Assembly (NCBI RefSeq): GCF_017426725.1
Contig: NZ_JAERMS010000001.1
Coordinates: forward strand, 186,001-250,000
Direction: 5' to 3'
Length of the DNA: 64,000 nucleotides
Origin: Prevotella illustrans
GTDB taxonomy: Bacteria > Bacteroidota > Bacteroidia > Bacteroidales > Bacteroidaceae
In this document: positions 1 through 9,365 of the stretch, piece by piece
How the letters are laid out: each line of letters starts with the position of its first letter
Numbering within the stretch: position 1 is the stretch's first letter
Made by a program: the position numbers and the translations under genes
The notes under the pieces: model-generated
What the model was told of the DNA's origin: nothing
The model's input: the letters and a program-made list of their open reading frames with translations, nothing else
The model's database searches: none

Positions 1-1714
1 GGCTGGGCCAGTACTCGTCGTAGGGCGTCGGTTCGCCCAGATAGTCGTAGCCCGTCCATACAAACTGCCCGATGGTGTAGGGCCGGTCGTCTTGCATCAG
101 GAAGTCGGCGTCGGGCAGATTGCTCCATGAGCAGAACTCTGTGTCGTAGCCCGAGCACTGCCCGTCGGGGTAGACGGCGTGGTCACTGATGGTCACGGGA
201 AACTTATAGACGCCGCGCGAAGACACCGTAGAGGCCGTCTCCGACCCTAAGAGGAAGCCTTGAGGCAGACGCCCGATGCCGCTACTGTACTTGTAGTCGC
301 GGTAGTTGTAGCCCGGCACGTCCATCACTTGGGCGAAACCGCTGCGCAGGGCCTCGTCAATACGGTCTATACCCTGCGTCACGGGACGTGTGGGATCGAG
401 ACGATGACAGAGGTCCTGCAGCCTTCGGGCCGTCTCACGGCCCTCCTCACTCCACTGCTCCGGTATCTCATTGCCGATGCTCCACATGACGATGCTCGGG
501 TGGTTGCGGTGATTGAGCACTAAGTTGGTGATGTCGCGGTCGGCCCATTCGCCGAAGAAGCGGACGTAGCCGTTCTTACATTTGGGATAGAACCACATGT
601 CGAAGCTCTCGGCCATGACCATCATGCCCAGCGAGTCGCACACCTCCATCTGCATCGTCGACGGCATATTGTGGCTCGTGCGAATGGCGTCGCAGCCCAT
701 CTCCTTCATCGTCTCGATCTGGCGAATGAGCGCCGCCTTGTTGACAGCCGTGCCGAGCGGTCCCAGATCGTGGTGAAGACACACGCCCTTGAACTTACGG
801 CTTCGGCCGTTGAGCATGAAACCGCCCTCACGACCGACCGTCACCGTGCGTATACCGAAGCGCGTCGTGTGGCGATCGATCGCTTGTCGGCGGCCGTCGG
901 CCTGCCGAATGTCCAAGGAAAGACGGTAAAGGGCGGGCGACTCGGGACTCCAAGGCCGGGGCCGGGCTACAGTCAGCAGTCGGCTTTCGGCCGTCTGACC
1001 CGTCGGTGCCCGAAACGCAGCCACCACATGGCCCTCATCGTCGATCACGCGGCCTTCCACCCGCTTGCCTTTCATCGGTCCCACGGCTTTCCAGTCTATC
1101 CTGAGCTGCGCTTCGGCGGGCGTCAGGCTGACCGTGCGCACGAAGACCGACCAGTCGTCGAGACGCGTGGCGGCCGTCGTGATGAGCTTCACGGGGCGGT
1201 AGAGACCCGCTCCGGGATACCATCGGCTACTCTCCTCGCGGTTGTTCAGGCTGACGACGATCATGTTCCGCCCGTTCCGGTTCAGAAAGGGCGTGATGTC
1301 TACCCGAAAAGCGTTGTAGCCGTAGGCCCATCGGCCCGCCTTGCGGCCGTTGACATAGACCACGGGTTCGCTCATGGCCCCGTCGAAAAGGAGTTCGGCG
1401 TGCCGGCAGTCGGCCGGAACGCTGACGGTCGTGCGGTAATAGCCCCGTCCGATCCAGGGCAGCGCCCCCGAACGGCCGCTCTTTTCGGTGGCCTGCCGCT
1501 CGCCGTTCTGCTCGATGGCCACGCGCTGCAGGTCCCACCGCTTGTCGAACGGCCCGTCGATGGCCCAGTCGTGGGGCACCTCAACGGTCTGCCAGCGCAC
1601 GCTGTCGCGGCTGAACGACCAGTGGCGCAAGTCGCGTTCGATACGAGTCTTCGCCTGCAGTGACATGGCGCAGCAGGCGAAGACTAAAAAGAGAATTGAT
1701 TTTTGAATATTCAT
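1..1714 (-). CDS. GH2 beta-galactosidase, 3' end cut by window
   Basis: My own translation from the ATG at 1714 gives 571 codons running off the window edge. It begins with a signal peptide (MNIQKSILFLVFACCAMSLQA), followed by the GH2 sugar-binding domain (VPHDWAIDGPFDK), an Ig-like domain, and the TIM barrel with KFKGVCLHHDLGPLG, the acid/base motif MWSIGNEIPEQW and the nucleophile motif LLGSETAST. Both catalytic glutamates are therefore present. The likely role is exo-hydrolysis of beta-galactosides released in the periplasm. It is the last visible gene of the SusC-SusD-SusE-GH53 operon, 68 bases behind the GH53 endo-galactanase, which points to beta-1,4-galacto-oligosaccharides as substrate. 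Other GH2 specificities cannot be excluded from sequence alone. Confidence 0.93.
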   Translation of the reverse strand, partial: MNIQKSILFLVFACCAMSLQAKTRIERDLRHWSFSRDSVRWQTVEVPHDWAIDGPFDKRWDLQRVAIEQNGERQATEKSGRSGALPWIGRGYYRTTVSVPADCRHAELLFDGAMSEPVVYVNGRKAGRWAYGYNAFRVDITPFLNRNGRNMIVVSLNNREESSRWYPGAGLYRPVKLITTAATRLDDWSVFVRTVSLTPAEAQLRIDWKAVGPMKGKRVEGRVIDDEGHVVAAFRAPTGQTAESRLLTVARPRPWSPESPALYRLSLDIRQADGRRQAIDRHTTRFGIRTVTVGREGGFMLNGRSRKFKGVCLHHDLGPLGTAVNKAALIRQIETMKEMGCDAIRTSHNMPSTMQMEVCDSLGMMVMAESFDMWFYPKCKNGYVRFFGEWADRDITNLVLNHRNHPSIVMWSIGNEIPEQWSEEGRETARRLQDLCHRLDPTRPVTQGIDRIDEALRSGFAQVMDVPGYNYRDYKYSSGIGRLPQGFLLGSETASTVSSRGVYKFPVTISDHAVYPDGQCSGYDTEFCSWSNLPDADFLMQDDRPYTIGQFVWTGYDYLGEPTPYDEYWPS

Positions 1715-1782
1715 GAATCATGTTTTTGGTGTTGTCGGAAAGGAAGAAAAGCCCGGCGAAGACGTGCGCCCGACCCGGCTTC

Positions 1783-2829
1783 TCACTGTCGGAAGGCGTC
1801 AAGAGCCTCAGTGGGCCGCCCGTTGTCGAAGCATCCTTTGTCGTAGCCGCCGTTATAGCCGGCCGGCGCCTCGGGTTCCCAATAGAAAATGCCTTGTAAG
1901 TGGCCCGTGGCACGGCCGTCGCGCATGATGGCGGCGATGCACCGGCGGCAGGCCGAGGCTTCCTGATAGCCCATACCGATTTCGCAAAGCATGACGGGCT
2001 TGCCATAAGTCTGATAGAGCTTGGCGACGTTTTCCACGCAGGCCTTGGCCATAGCCTGCCAGTTGGAGGCCTCGGGATAGAGCGACATGCCTATCATGTC
2101 GTACTTGCCGCCTTGTTGTTTCAGGTAGTCGAACATGCGGGTGTAGAGTTCGAGCCTGTCGCCGCAATCGATATGCACGATGACCTGCGTGTCGGCGAAG
2201 ACGCTTTTGGCGGTGGCGTAGCCTGCGTTGAAGAGCTGAGCCAGGTTGGCCCCGTTCTCAATCTTACCCAGAGGATAGAGCATTCCGCCCCGCGTCTCGT
2301 TGCCTATCTGCACCCATTCAGGCTCTATGTCGTAGGTCTTGAGCAGGGAGAGCATGGCCTTCACGTGGTCGGCCACGGCCGTTTTCATCTGTTCGAGATC
2401 GTAGTCGGCCCAGGCGGCGGGCGTCGCCTGGTGAGCAGGATCTGCCCAAGTGTCGCTAAAGTGGAAGTCGATCATCAGGCGTAAGCCCAGACGGTGGGCC
2501 CGCCGCGCCTTGACGAGTACGTCCTGCATGTTGTTCCAGCCCTCGGCGGGATTCACCCACACACGCAGCCGGATGGCGTTGACGCCGCATTGCTCCTTGA
2601 GCAGCGCCATACACTCCTGCGGCTGTCCCTGTCCGTTGTAGAATACTTGGCCCTCGTGCTCCAGCTGCGTGAGCCAACTGACGTCGGCCCCCTTGGCAAA
2701 GGTTCCGCGCTCGACACGCGTCGTGTCGGTGCCGACGATACTCTTCGGGTTGATTTCCTGTTCGCACGAGGCCATGCCGCTCAGTGCGAGAATACTGAAA
2801 AGAAAGGAAATGATATTTTTCTTCATCAT
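1783..2829 (-). CDS. GH53 arabinogalactan endo-beta-1,4-galactanase, lipoprotein
   Basis: This 348-residue protein cleaves the beta-1,4-galactan backbone of type I arabinogalactan or pectin side chains. Family hallmarks are GADVSWLTQLE near the N-terminus, NAIRLRVWVNP, LMIDFHFSDTWADP, the acid/base glutamate in WVQIGNETRGG, and the nucleophile glutamate in VMLCEIGMGY. The N-terminus ends in LSGMASC, a lipobox, so the enzyme is probably anchored at the outer membrane. Two adjacent Met codons (2829 and 2826) are possible starts. It lies nine bases downstream of the natural TAA of the SusE-like gene and feeds the GH2 beta-galactosidase behind it. The set GH2, GH53, SusE-like, SusD, SusC matches the order I recall for the Bacteroides thetaiotaomicron galactan locus BT4667-BT4671. 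Confidence 0.95.
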   Translation of the reverse strand: MMKKNIISFLFSILALSGMASCEQEINPKSIVGTDTTRVERGTFAKGADVSWLTQLEHEGQVFYNGQGQPQECMALLKEQCGVNAIRLRVWVNPAEGWNNMQDVLVKARRAHRLGLRLMIDFHFSDTWADPAHQATPAAWADYDLEQMKTAVADHVKAMLSLLKTYDIEPEWVQIGNETRGGMLYPLGKIENGANLAQLFNAGYATAKSVFADTQVIVHIDCGDRLELYTRMFDYLKQQGGKYDMIGMSLYPEASNWQAMAKACVENVAKLYQTYGKPVMLCEIGMGYQEASACRRCIAAIMRDGRATGHLQGIFYWEPEAPAGYNGGYDKGCFDNGRPTEALDAFRQ

Positions 2830-2838
2830 AACGATTAT

Positions 2839-3003
2839 TTATTTGGTGATGGAATAGGTTGCTCTACAGAGGTCGACTTCGATGGTGAGCGTAGCTCCGA
2901 TGAGGCTGTCGTCGAGCGGAATGTTCTTGCCCGCGTAGACGGTGGAGCCGTCGGAACCGCCGAAGAACGTGTCCCAGTTGTTATTGACGACGAACTTGAA
3001 GCC
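2839..3003 (-). other. In-frame continuation of the SusE-like gene after TGA
   Basis: This is 54 sense codons plus TAA in the same frame as the upstream SusE-like gene. They encode GFKFVVNNNWDTFFGGSDG and onward to IEVDLCRATYSITK, which resembles the closing strands of SusE/SusF C-terminal domains. No start codon or separate Shine-Dalgarno-like signal was seen, so independent translation is unlikely. Confidence 0.8.
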
Positions 3004-4533
3004 TCAAGGCGTGGCTGCCGATGGCTTGACGACGGCCCGATAGACGCCTGGCCGGGCGGTGGCTTCCATCTGAACGAGGCTCCAGTCGTCGCCAATGCCC
3101 GTCAGCTGAACCGACGTCACGGGCGTCGTGGTGTAGCTCAGCTTCTTCAGCGAAGCCGTGACGAGATAGAGACCGGCCTGTGGGGCGGGCACGTTGTCGT
3201 TGCCGTCGAGGACCAGCGTCCCCGTCGCGGCGTCGCCCGAACCCAGTCCGTAGCACGGATTCCACACGTCTTTCTCGGGATAGAACTTGTAGCCCCACTT
3301 CGAGTTGACATCGCAGAGGCCCGCGTAGCTCAACTCATCTTCGTTGTAAAGCGTCAGATAATTGTCGAAAGTCCATTTGCCCGACACGCCGTCGTCAATG
3401 CCCGAGAGGTAGAGACGGCGGGACGTTTCGGGCTGTACGGCCCCTCCTGTCTCGGCCACGCAGGTCCATCGGTAGGGGTCGGATAAGTCGAGCGTGAGCG
3501 TGTTGGGTCCTTTCTGCGCGATGGCGACCATGATATCGCCGGGCGTGGAGCCGAAGACGAGACCGTCGTTTTCCTGCGCGAAGGCCACGGTCCGGGCGAT
3601 AGCCTTGGCGTCGTCGGTACCGGTGGTGAAGTTGTAAGCCTCTCCCTTACCGGCAATACGGATGGTTATCGTGCCCGACGCGGCCGCGTCGAAGGCGAGT
3701 GTCCAGCGGTTGGCCTTGCGGTTGTAGACGAGTTGGCCCGTAATGTCGCCGCTGACGTCGAGCGACGATACGTGAAGGGCGCTCCAGCGGGCGTTCCGCG
3801 TGTCGACGACGGTGTAGTAGCAGCCCTCGAGACCGGGATACCAGAAGTTCCACTTGCTGTCGGCACTGCTCATGGCGAAGGGCGTTCCCGTCACGCCATC
3901 ATTGCCCCAGACCACGCCGTTGCCCTCTTGCAGGTAGTAGTTCCACCAGCCCGTGACGCCGAGGAAGCCGCTGTAGACACCGTCGAACGCCTTGGAGGCC
4001 AGCAGCAGGCCCGTATCTTCCCGGCCGGAGTTGAGCACGACGCCCCGGGTCATGTCGATGGTGTAGGGCGTCACCCGCATCGTATAGGTGTTGCTGTAGG
4101 TCGGCGGCATGTTATCGGCCAGCGTCGACCTGACGCGCACATAGAGTGGCGAGGCCTTGTCGCCCTCAAGGCCGACCCGGCCGGCGATGGAATTGAGTTC
4201 CTCTACCGTGTATTGGCGCGACGTCTCGCCCTTGTTGAGCGGCTGGTCCACGCTCTCGGCGAAGTTGTCCGATGCCGAAAACTGCAGCGTGTTGACCGTG
4301 GCGTAGTCGGGCAAGAGCACGCGGCGGTCGTTCGTCTTCATCTTGCTGTTGTCGTTCCAGTGGAGCGTCAGGGCCAGGGAAGCCTTGGCCTTGGCGCTGA
4401 GAACGGCGTCGCCCGAACCCGACAGCGTAAGAGCGTCGGGGCCGGAGGTGGCGGTCAGGTCGCCGTCGGCCGTGCAGGCGACGGCAAGAACAAGGGCTGT
4501 CACCATGAAAAGGATATGTCTGAGTGTTTTCAT
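3004..4533 (-). CDS. SusE/SusF-like surface glycan-binding lipoprotein, truncated by in-frame TGA
   Basis: As read, this encodes 509 residues: a lipoprotein signal (LVLAVACTAD), an N-terminal SusE-type Ig domain (TLHWNDNSKMKTNDRR is typical), and further beta-rich SusE/SusF modules that bind glycan at the cell surface. The reading frame stops at TGA 3006-3004. The same frame then stays open for 54 more codons with the expected C-terminal module (KFVVNNNWDTFFGG) to TAA at 2841-2839, nine bases before the GH53 start. The gene is therefore probably interrupted by a nonsense change, or the base is a sequencing error. It sits 14 bases behind SusD. The truncated protein would lack most of its last binding module and would leave a 174-base gap before GH53. 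Confidence 0.85.
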   Translation of the reverse strand: MKTLRHILFMVTALVLAVACTADGDLTATSGPDALTLSGSGDAVLSAKAKASLALTLHWNDNSKMKTNDRRVLLPDYATVNTLQFSASDNFAESVDQPLNKGETSRQYTVEELNSIAGRVGLEGDKASPLYVRVRSTLADNMPPTYSNTYTMRVTPYTIDMTRGVVLNSGREDTGLLLASKAFDGVYSGFLGVTGWWNYYLQEGNGVVWGNDGVTGTPFAMSSADSKWNFWYPGLEGCYYTVVDTRNARWSALHVSSLDVSGDITGQLVYNRKANRWTLAFDAAASGTITIRIAGKGEAYNFTTGTDDAKAIARTVAFAQENDGLVFGSTPGDIMVAIAQKGPNTLTLDLSDPYRWTCVAETGGAVQPETSRRLYLSGIDDGVSGKWTFDNYLTLYNEDELSYAGLCDVNSKWGYKFYPEKDVWNPCYGLGSGDAATGTLVLDGNDNVPAPQAGLYLVTASLKKLSYTTTPVTSVQLTGIGDDWSLVQMEATARPGVYRAVVKPSAATP

Positions 4534-4547
4534 CTTGCTTCTCTTAT

Positions 4548-6152
4548 TTAATAGTTGACATTCTTGAGGTTGGGATTAGCGGAGAGCTCGGCCGCGGGGA
4601 TGGGGTAGACGGCGTATTTGTCGTCGGTGGAACAGCCGTCGCGGACGCCACCCTTCCACTGCCACAGGTAGCTGCTACCCGTGAAGCGGCCATAACGGAT
4701 GAGGTCGGTGCGGCGCGTAGCCTCCCAGTAAAGTTCACGGCCACGCTCGTCGAGGATGAAAGGCAGCGTGAGCTGAGCGTCGGTGATGAGGCCCGTGGCG
4801 TTGCCATAGGCCCGCCGGCGCAACCGGTTCACGCATTCAAGAGCCTCGGCCCGCGTGGCGCCCTGCCCACCCCGGAGCACCGCTTCGGCCAGCATGAGAT
4901 AGACGTCGGCCAGCCGGAAGACGGGGAAGTCTATGTCGGCGCCCACGGCTCCCGTGTTGGAGGCCGCCTCGCCGGCGTCGTTCAGGTTAGAGAATTTCTC
5001 GCCGAAGAAGCCTTGGCTCTGGTCGTCGACGGCTTTGGCGAGCCACTGCTGTTGGCCGTCGGTATAGAACATGGCCCGGCGGTCGCCATTATCTTTCAGG
5101 TCATTGAAGAGATGGGGCAGTTCGCCACGCACGCGAAACATTCCCCATCCGTTTGTCAGTCCATAGGCGGCGGGCGACTGTGAGCTGGAGTTGCCACACT
5201 GTCCGCAGACGATATAAGTGGTGGCGCCCCATGAAACGGTGTTCACGGCACTGACCACAAAGGGGAAGATGATTTCGTTGACGCGTTTGTCGTTATCGGC
5301 GTTGAAAAGTTTGGAATAGTCGCTTTCGAGCGAGTAACCGGCCGCCATGACCTTTTGGCAAGCCGCCACGCAATCGGTGAACCGTTCGCCGGCCCCATAG
5401 ACCTTGGCGTTGAGATAGAGCTTGGCCAGCAGAGTCCACGCGGCGGGCTTCGAGGCTCGACCGTATTCACACTCGGCGGGGTCGAGCAGGCCGTCGTCGG
5501 TTATGCTTTTGAGTTCTGTCTCGATAAAGTCGAAGAGCTGCTTGCCGGTATAGGCGGGCGGCGTATAGGCTCCCACGCCCATCGTCTCGTCAACGAACGA
5601 CCCCTGACCGAAGAGGTCAAGCACGTAGTAGTAGGACAGAGCACGCAGGAACCGGGCCTCCGCACGGAAGGCCTTGAGCTGTCTTGCCTCGTCGGACGCA
5701 CCCTTGCCGAAGGCCGCGACTGCCTCATCGGTGGCATGACGGAGAAACTCGTTGCACAGCGAGATGGTGTAGTAGGCCCGGTAGTAGGTGTCGGCCACCC
5801 ACGGGTCGTTGGCGTCCCAGGTCATATAGGTCAGGTTTTCCATCTTGTCACCTGACAACCAGGTGGCTGCCAGCTCGTCGGTGGGCGCCTCCTGCAGGTT
5901 GAAATAGCCGCGCAGGAAGTCGTAACCGCTGTTGCTTTTCAGGTCGGCGTTGCCGCCTCCCTGCTCCTGTCCGGTGATGACGAACGACGCGTAGAGCTTC
6001 GCCAGCACCTGTTTGTAGTTTTTCAGCGAGTCATAGACCTCCCGTTCGGTAGCCTGCGAACTCGTGTGGGGCATTTGGTCGAGGTCGGCAGTGCAGGCCG
6101 TGAGGGTCAGCAGCAGTGCCACGACAGCATATAATTGTTTGTTTCTTTTCAT
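4548..6152 (-). CDS. SusD/RagB-family nutrient-binding lipoprotein (galactan locus)
   Basis: This 534-residue protein has a lipoprotein signal (LLLTLTACTADLDQMP) and the usual SusD architecture of TPR-like helices. Typical pieces are SLCNEFLRHA, FRAEARFLRALSYYYVLDLFG, FPVFRLADVYLMLAEAVLRGG and a C-terminal WEATRRTDLIRYGRF...YPIPAAELSANPNLKNVNY. SusD proteins cap the SusC barrel and capture the oligosaccharide at the cell surface. It begins 42 bases behind its SusC partner and ends 14 bases before the SusE-like gene, so the three are almost certainly co-transcribed. The substrate is inferred from the adjacent GH53 and GH2 enzymes. Confidence 0.95.
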   Translation of the reverse strand: MKRNKQLYAVVALLLTLTACTADLDQMPHTSSQATEREVYDSLKNYKQVLAKLYASFVITGQEQGGGNADLKSNSGYDFLRGYFNLQEAPTDELAATWLSGDKMENLTYMTWDANDPWVADTYYRAYYTISLCNEFLRHATDEAVAAFGKGASDEARQLKAFRAEARFLRALSYYYVLDLFGQGSFVDETMGVGAYTPPAYTGKQLFDFIETELKSITDDGLLDPAECEYGRASKPAAWTLLAKLYLNAKVYGAGERFTDCVAACQKVMAAGYSLESDYSKLFNADNDKRVNEIIFPFVVSAVNTVSWGATTYIVCGQCGNSSSQSPAAYGLTNGWGMFRVRGELPHLFNDLKDNGDRRAMFYTDGQQQWLAKAVDDQSQGFFGEKFSNLNDAGEAASNTGAVGADIDFPVFRLADVYLMLAEAVLRGGQGATRAEALECVNRLRRRAYGNATGLITDAQLTLPFILDERGRELYWEATRRTDLIRYGRFTGSSYLWQWKGGVRDGCSTDDKYAVYPIPAAELSANPNLKNVNY

Positions 6153-6194
6153 TGTTCAGGTATTTTTAGGATGTTCGTATGAAGGTTTGGCGGG

Positions 6195-9173
6195 TTAGAA
6201 CTCAAGCCCCAGCGTGAGCGAGAAGACGCGGGGACGGGGATAGACGGTCATATCGATGCCGCCGGCGCACTCCGGACCCACACCCGTGTACTTGGTAATG
6301 GTGAATACGTTCTGCACCATGGCCGACGCGTTCAGGCTGAACCACTTCGAGATTCGGCCGAAGTTGTAGGCCAGCTGGATATTGTCCATCTTGAGGAAAG
6401 AAGCGTTCTCCACGTAATAGTCGGACTCGTGCTGCCGTTTCCTGAACCCCGTGTCGAGATAGCTGGCGTGCAGGCGGTTGAGCTGGTAGCTGTTGTACGA
6501 CATTGTTTCCCACGCGCCGGTATTCATCGCCATGCCGTTGTAGAGGTAGTTGCCCACATTGGCCCGCAGCGAGGTGGCGACGGTCCACTTCTTGTAGCTG
6601 AACGACGTGGTGAAACCGAAGATCCAGGTGGGTGCCGGCGAGTGATAGTGATACAGGTCACGGCTGTCCACGGAGCCGTCGCCGTTGAGATCGGCGTAGA
6701 GTCCTTCGATGGGTCGGCCTGTCTTTTCGTCGTATATCTGCTTGTAGACGTAGTAGCTGTAGGGCGCGTAGCCCTCGGAGAGCACCTGGACGTAGTGCGA
6801 CTCGATGGCGCCGACCGGCGTATTGGGCGACTGGGCGGCGGCGTTGAGGCGAAGGTTGGTTATCTTCGTGTGTTGGTAAGTGGCGTTGAAGCCCAGGTCC
6901 CAGGTGTAGTTCTCGGTCTTGACGGGCGTGGCCTTCAGTGAGAACTCGACGCCGCTACTACTGATGTTGCCCACGTTGGAGAGTATTTGCTTATCGAAAT
7001 TGGTGCCGGCCGCTACGGGAACGGTGGCCAGCAGATCTTCGGTCTTACGGCGGTAGTAGTCGACGGAGCCCGACAAACGGTCGCCCCGGAGACCGAAGTC
7101 AAGACCTATATTGAAAGAGCGCGTGGTCTCCCATTTCAGATTGGCGTTGTAGGCGGAAGGCCGGTAGGTAGCGATAGGCTTGCCGCCGAACATGTAGTGG
7201 GCGCCGCTTTGGCTCAAGGTATAGAGCGGAAAGTAGCCGTAGTTGGCTATTCCGTCCTGCTGTCCCGTGACGCCGTAGCTGGCCCGGAGCTTCAAGTTGT
7301 CGACTACGCGCCGCAACGGTTCGAAGAACGGCTCTTCGTGGACGCGCCAACCCAGAGCCAGCGAGGGGAAAGTGCCCCAGCGGTTGGCCTTGCCGAAGCG
7401 GGAAGAACCATCACGGCGGAGACTGAAACTCAGAAGATAGCGCGACGCGAGGGAGTAGTTCAGGCGCCCGTAGTACGACAGCAGCACGTGACGTTGGTCG
7501 TCGGCAGCCGACGCGGCCTGCTGTTCCTGCGGATCGGCGGCATTCAGTTCGCGATAGGCGGCATTGGTATATTTCCAGTACTGGTAGTCGTAGCCCACGG
7601 TGACGTCGACGTTGCTCTTAATGGTTTCAAAGTATTTGTTGTAGTTGAAGTAGACCGTCGCGAGGCGGTTGGTGTTCTTCTGTGGCCCGTAGTCGTAGTC
7701 GCGGCCCTTGGTCAGGTAGTACTGGTAGGCTGCCGCGGGCACGTAGATGTGGCCTTCGCCCCGCGAGTTGTCGAGTCCCACGGTGACATGGGCATGCAGT
7801 TCGGGCAGGAAGTGCAGGCTGTAGTCGGCATCGAGGCTTCCCACGTAGCGCCAGACATCGCTCGTGGAGCGGTAGTTGCAGAGCAGTCCCAGCGGATTGC
7901 CCGTGGCTCCGGTGATGGGCACGCCGGCAGCGTCGGCCGCCTCTTCGTATCCAAGGAACGCTTCGCGGCCCGAGTGAACCGGCGAGAAGGGACTGCGCGT
8001 GGCCGCCGACCAGATGGCGTCGGTATTGGCGAAGCGGTTATCGCTGCGTGTGGCCTTGGCGTTGACCACTAATTTCAGGTGATTGTCGAGCAGTGAGGGC
8101 GAGAGGGTGAGGCTTCCGGTATAGCGAGTCACGTTGTCGGTGCGCAGAATGCCGTCCTGATTGCTGTATCCGAGCGACAGACGATAGGGCAAAAGACCGG
8201 CCAACTGCCCGGATATACCTATATTATTGTCGGTAGCGAAAGCCTTCTTGTAGATCACGTCGTTCCAATCGGTATTGATGTCGGCGTTGATCAGTGCCTT
8301 CTGGGCGTCGGAACCTTGCGCGTTCACCAAGCCGAACATTTCGTCGCGCGCCATCATATCGGGTGTTCTGGTCTTGTATGCCACCGAATTGGTGGTGGAA
8401 AAGCTGATCCACGGGCGCTTGGTAGCCGTGCCTTTCTTGGTCGTGATGAGGATCACGCCATTGGAAGCGCGCGATCCGTAGATGGCTGTGGAAGCCGCAT
8501 CCTTCAATATTGTCATGCTCTCGATGTCGTTGGGATTGATCAGCGATAGGAAGTTGCCGCTGCCACTGACGCTCGCGCCCACCTCCATGGGTACGCCGTC
8601 GAGCACGATAAGCGGGTCGTTGCTGGCGTTGAGCGACGCTCCGCCGCGAATGCGGATGGTACTTCCAGCCGAAGGCGAACCGCCGCCGCTGACAATCTGC
8701 ACGCCGCTCACCTTACCATTGATGAGCTGTTCGGGCGAGTTGACGACTCCCTGGTTGAAGTCTTTACCGCTGACGCTGCTCACCGAACCCGTGAGATCGC
8801 TCTTGCGCTGCACGCCGTAGCCGATAACGACCACCTCACCGAGCGACCGCTGGTCGGACTCGAGCTTCACATCGAGGCGCGTTCCCGCGATGGCGACGGT
8901 CTTTGACGTATAGCCCACATAGCTGAACGTGAGTCGGCGCGTGCCTTCGGGCACGCTGATTCTGAAGTTTCCGTTGAAGTCGGTTACGGCTCCCGCGCCG
9001 TTTCGACCGGTCGAAACGGTCGCGCCGATGAGCGGTTCACCATCGGCCGCGTCGGTCACAGTCCCCGTGACAGTCTTGTTTTGCGCGGCCGCCGACAGCG
9101 AAAATATCGTCAGCAGGGCCACGAGAGGCTGTAGAAACCTCGTTCGGGATAGATTCTTTAAGTTGGTGTTCAT
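6195..9173 (-). CDS. SusC-like TonB-dependent outer-membrane transporter (galactan locus)
   Basis: This 992-residue protein imports oligosaccharides across the outer membrane with its SusD lid. It has a signal peptide (FSLSAAAQN), a carboxypeptidase-regulatory-like domain (VTGTVTDAADGEPLIGATV), a TonB-box region (GEVVVIGYGVQRKSDLTGSVSSV), a plug with NPNDIESMTILKDAASTAIYGSRASNG and a 22-strand barrel ending in aromatic LTLGLEF. No STN domain is present, in line with control by the divergent membrane regulator rather than by a sigma/anti-sigma pair. It is the first gene of the minus-strand operon and shares a short divergent promoter region with the regulator at 9366. Confidence 0.97.
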   Translation of the reverse strand: MNTNLKNLSRTRFLQPLVALLTIFSLSAAAQNKTVTGTVTDAADGEPLIGATVSTGRNGAGAVTDFNGNFRISVPEGTRRLTFSYVGYTSKTVAIAGTRLDVKLESDQRSLGEVVVIGYGVQRKSDLTGSVSSVSGKDFNQGVVNSPEQLINGKVSGVQIVSGGGSPSAGSTIRIRGGASLNASNDPLIVLDGVPMEVGASVSGSGNFLSLINPNDIESMTILKDAASTAIYGSRASNGVILITTKKGTATKRPWISFSTTNSVAYKTRTPDMMARDEMFGLVNAQGSDAQKALINADINTDWNDVIYKKAFATDNNIGISGQLAGLLPYRLSLGYSNQDGILRTDNVTRYTGSLTLSPSLLDNHLKLVVNAKATRSDNRFANTDAIWSAATRSPFSPVHSGREAFLGYEEAADAAGVPITGATGNPLGLLCNYRSTSDVWRYVGSLDADYSLHFLPELHAHVTVGLDNSRGEGHIYVPAAAYQYYLTKGRDYDYGPQKNTNRLATVYFNYNKYFETIKSNVDVTVGYDYQYWKYTNAAYRELNAADPQEQQAASAADDQRHVLLSYYGRLNYSLASRYLLSFSLRRDGSSRFGKANRWGTFPSLALGWRVHEEPFFEPLRRVVDNLKLRASYGVTGQQDGIANYGYFPLYTLSQSGAHYMFGGKPIATYRPSAYNANLKWETTRSFNIGLDFGLRGDRLSGSVDYYRRKTEDLLATVPVAAGTNFDKQILSNVGNISSSGVEFSLKATPVKTENYTWDLGFNATYQHTKITNLRLNAAAQSPNTPVGAIESHYVQVLSEGYAPYSYYVYKQIYDEKTGRPIEGLYADLNGDGSVDSRDLYHYHSPAPTWIFGFTTSFSYKKWTVATSLRANVGNYLYNGMAMNTGAWETMSYNSYQLNRLHASYLDTGFRKRQHESDYYVENASFLKMDNIQLAYNFGRISKWFSLNASAMVQNVFTITKYTGVGPECAGGIDMTVYPRPRVFSLTLGLEF

Positions 9174-9218
9174 TTGTTAAAAGGTATTTGGATTTGATAG
9201 TTTGTCGATTTTCGGAGG

Positions 9219-9226
9219 CAAAGATA
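9219..9226 (-). promoter_or_regulatory. -7 element TATCTTTG of the galactan SusC promoter
   Basis: The minus strand reads TATCTTTG here, matching the Bacteroidetes TAnnTTTG -7 consensus, 45 bases before the SusC ATG. No clear TTTG was found at the -33 position, which is common for promoters that need an activator. Confidence 0.6.
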
Positions 9227-9333
9227 CGGTTTGAAAACAAGAGGGAGAGAAACATATCGGACAAAGGAAAATACAAAACAGACAATTAATCTTAACGAGG
9301 TTACAAAAAGGACAAAGGCCCGTCTAAAATGTG

Positions 9334-9341
9334 TATCTTTG
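9334..9341 (+). promoter_or_regulatory. -7 element TATCTTTG of the regulator gene
   Basis: The plus strand reads TATCTTTGC 24 bases before the ATG at 9366. This supports 9366 rather than the upstream ATG at 9231 as the true start of the regulator, because the upstream ATG would precede the promoter. Confidence 0.6.
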
Positions 9342-9365
9342 CCCTTGTCACGTCAATCTTTCGTT

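Noticed and set aside
671..1663. Long plus-strand ORF of 330 codons
   Set aside because: It is antisense to the GH2 beta-galactosidase, whose minus-strand frame carries signal peptide and catalytic motifs; high G+C DNA gives long shadow frames.
9231..9365. N-terminal extension of the regulator from the ATG at 9231
   Set aside because: It lies upstream of the TATCTTTG promoter element and encodes a charged stretch before the signal peptide that starts at 9366.
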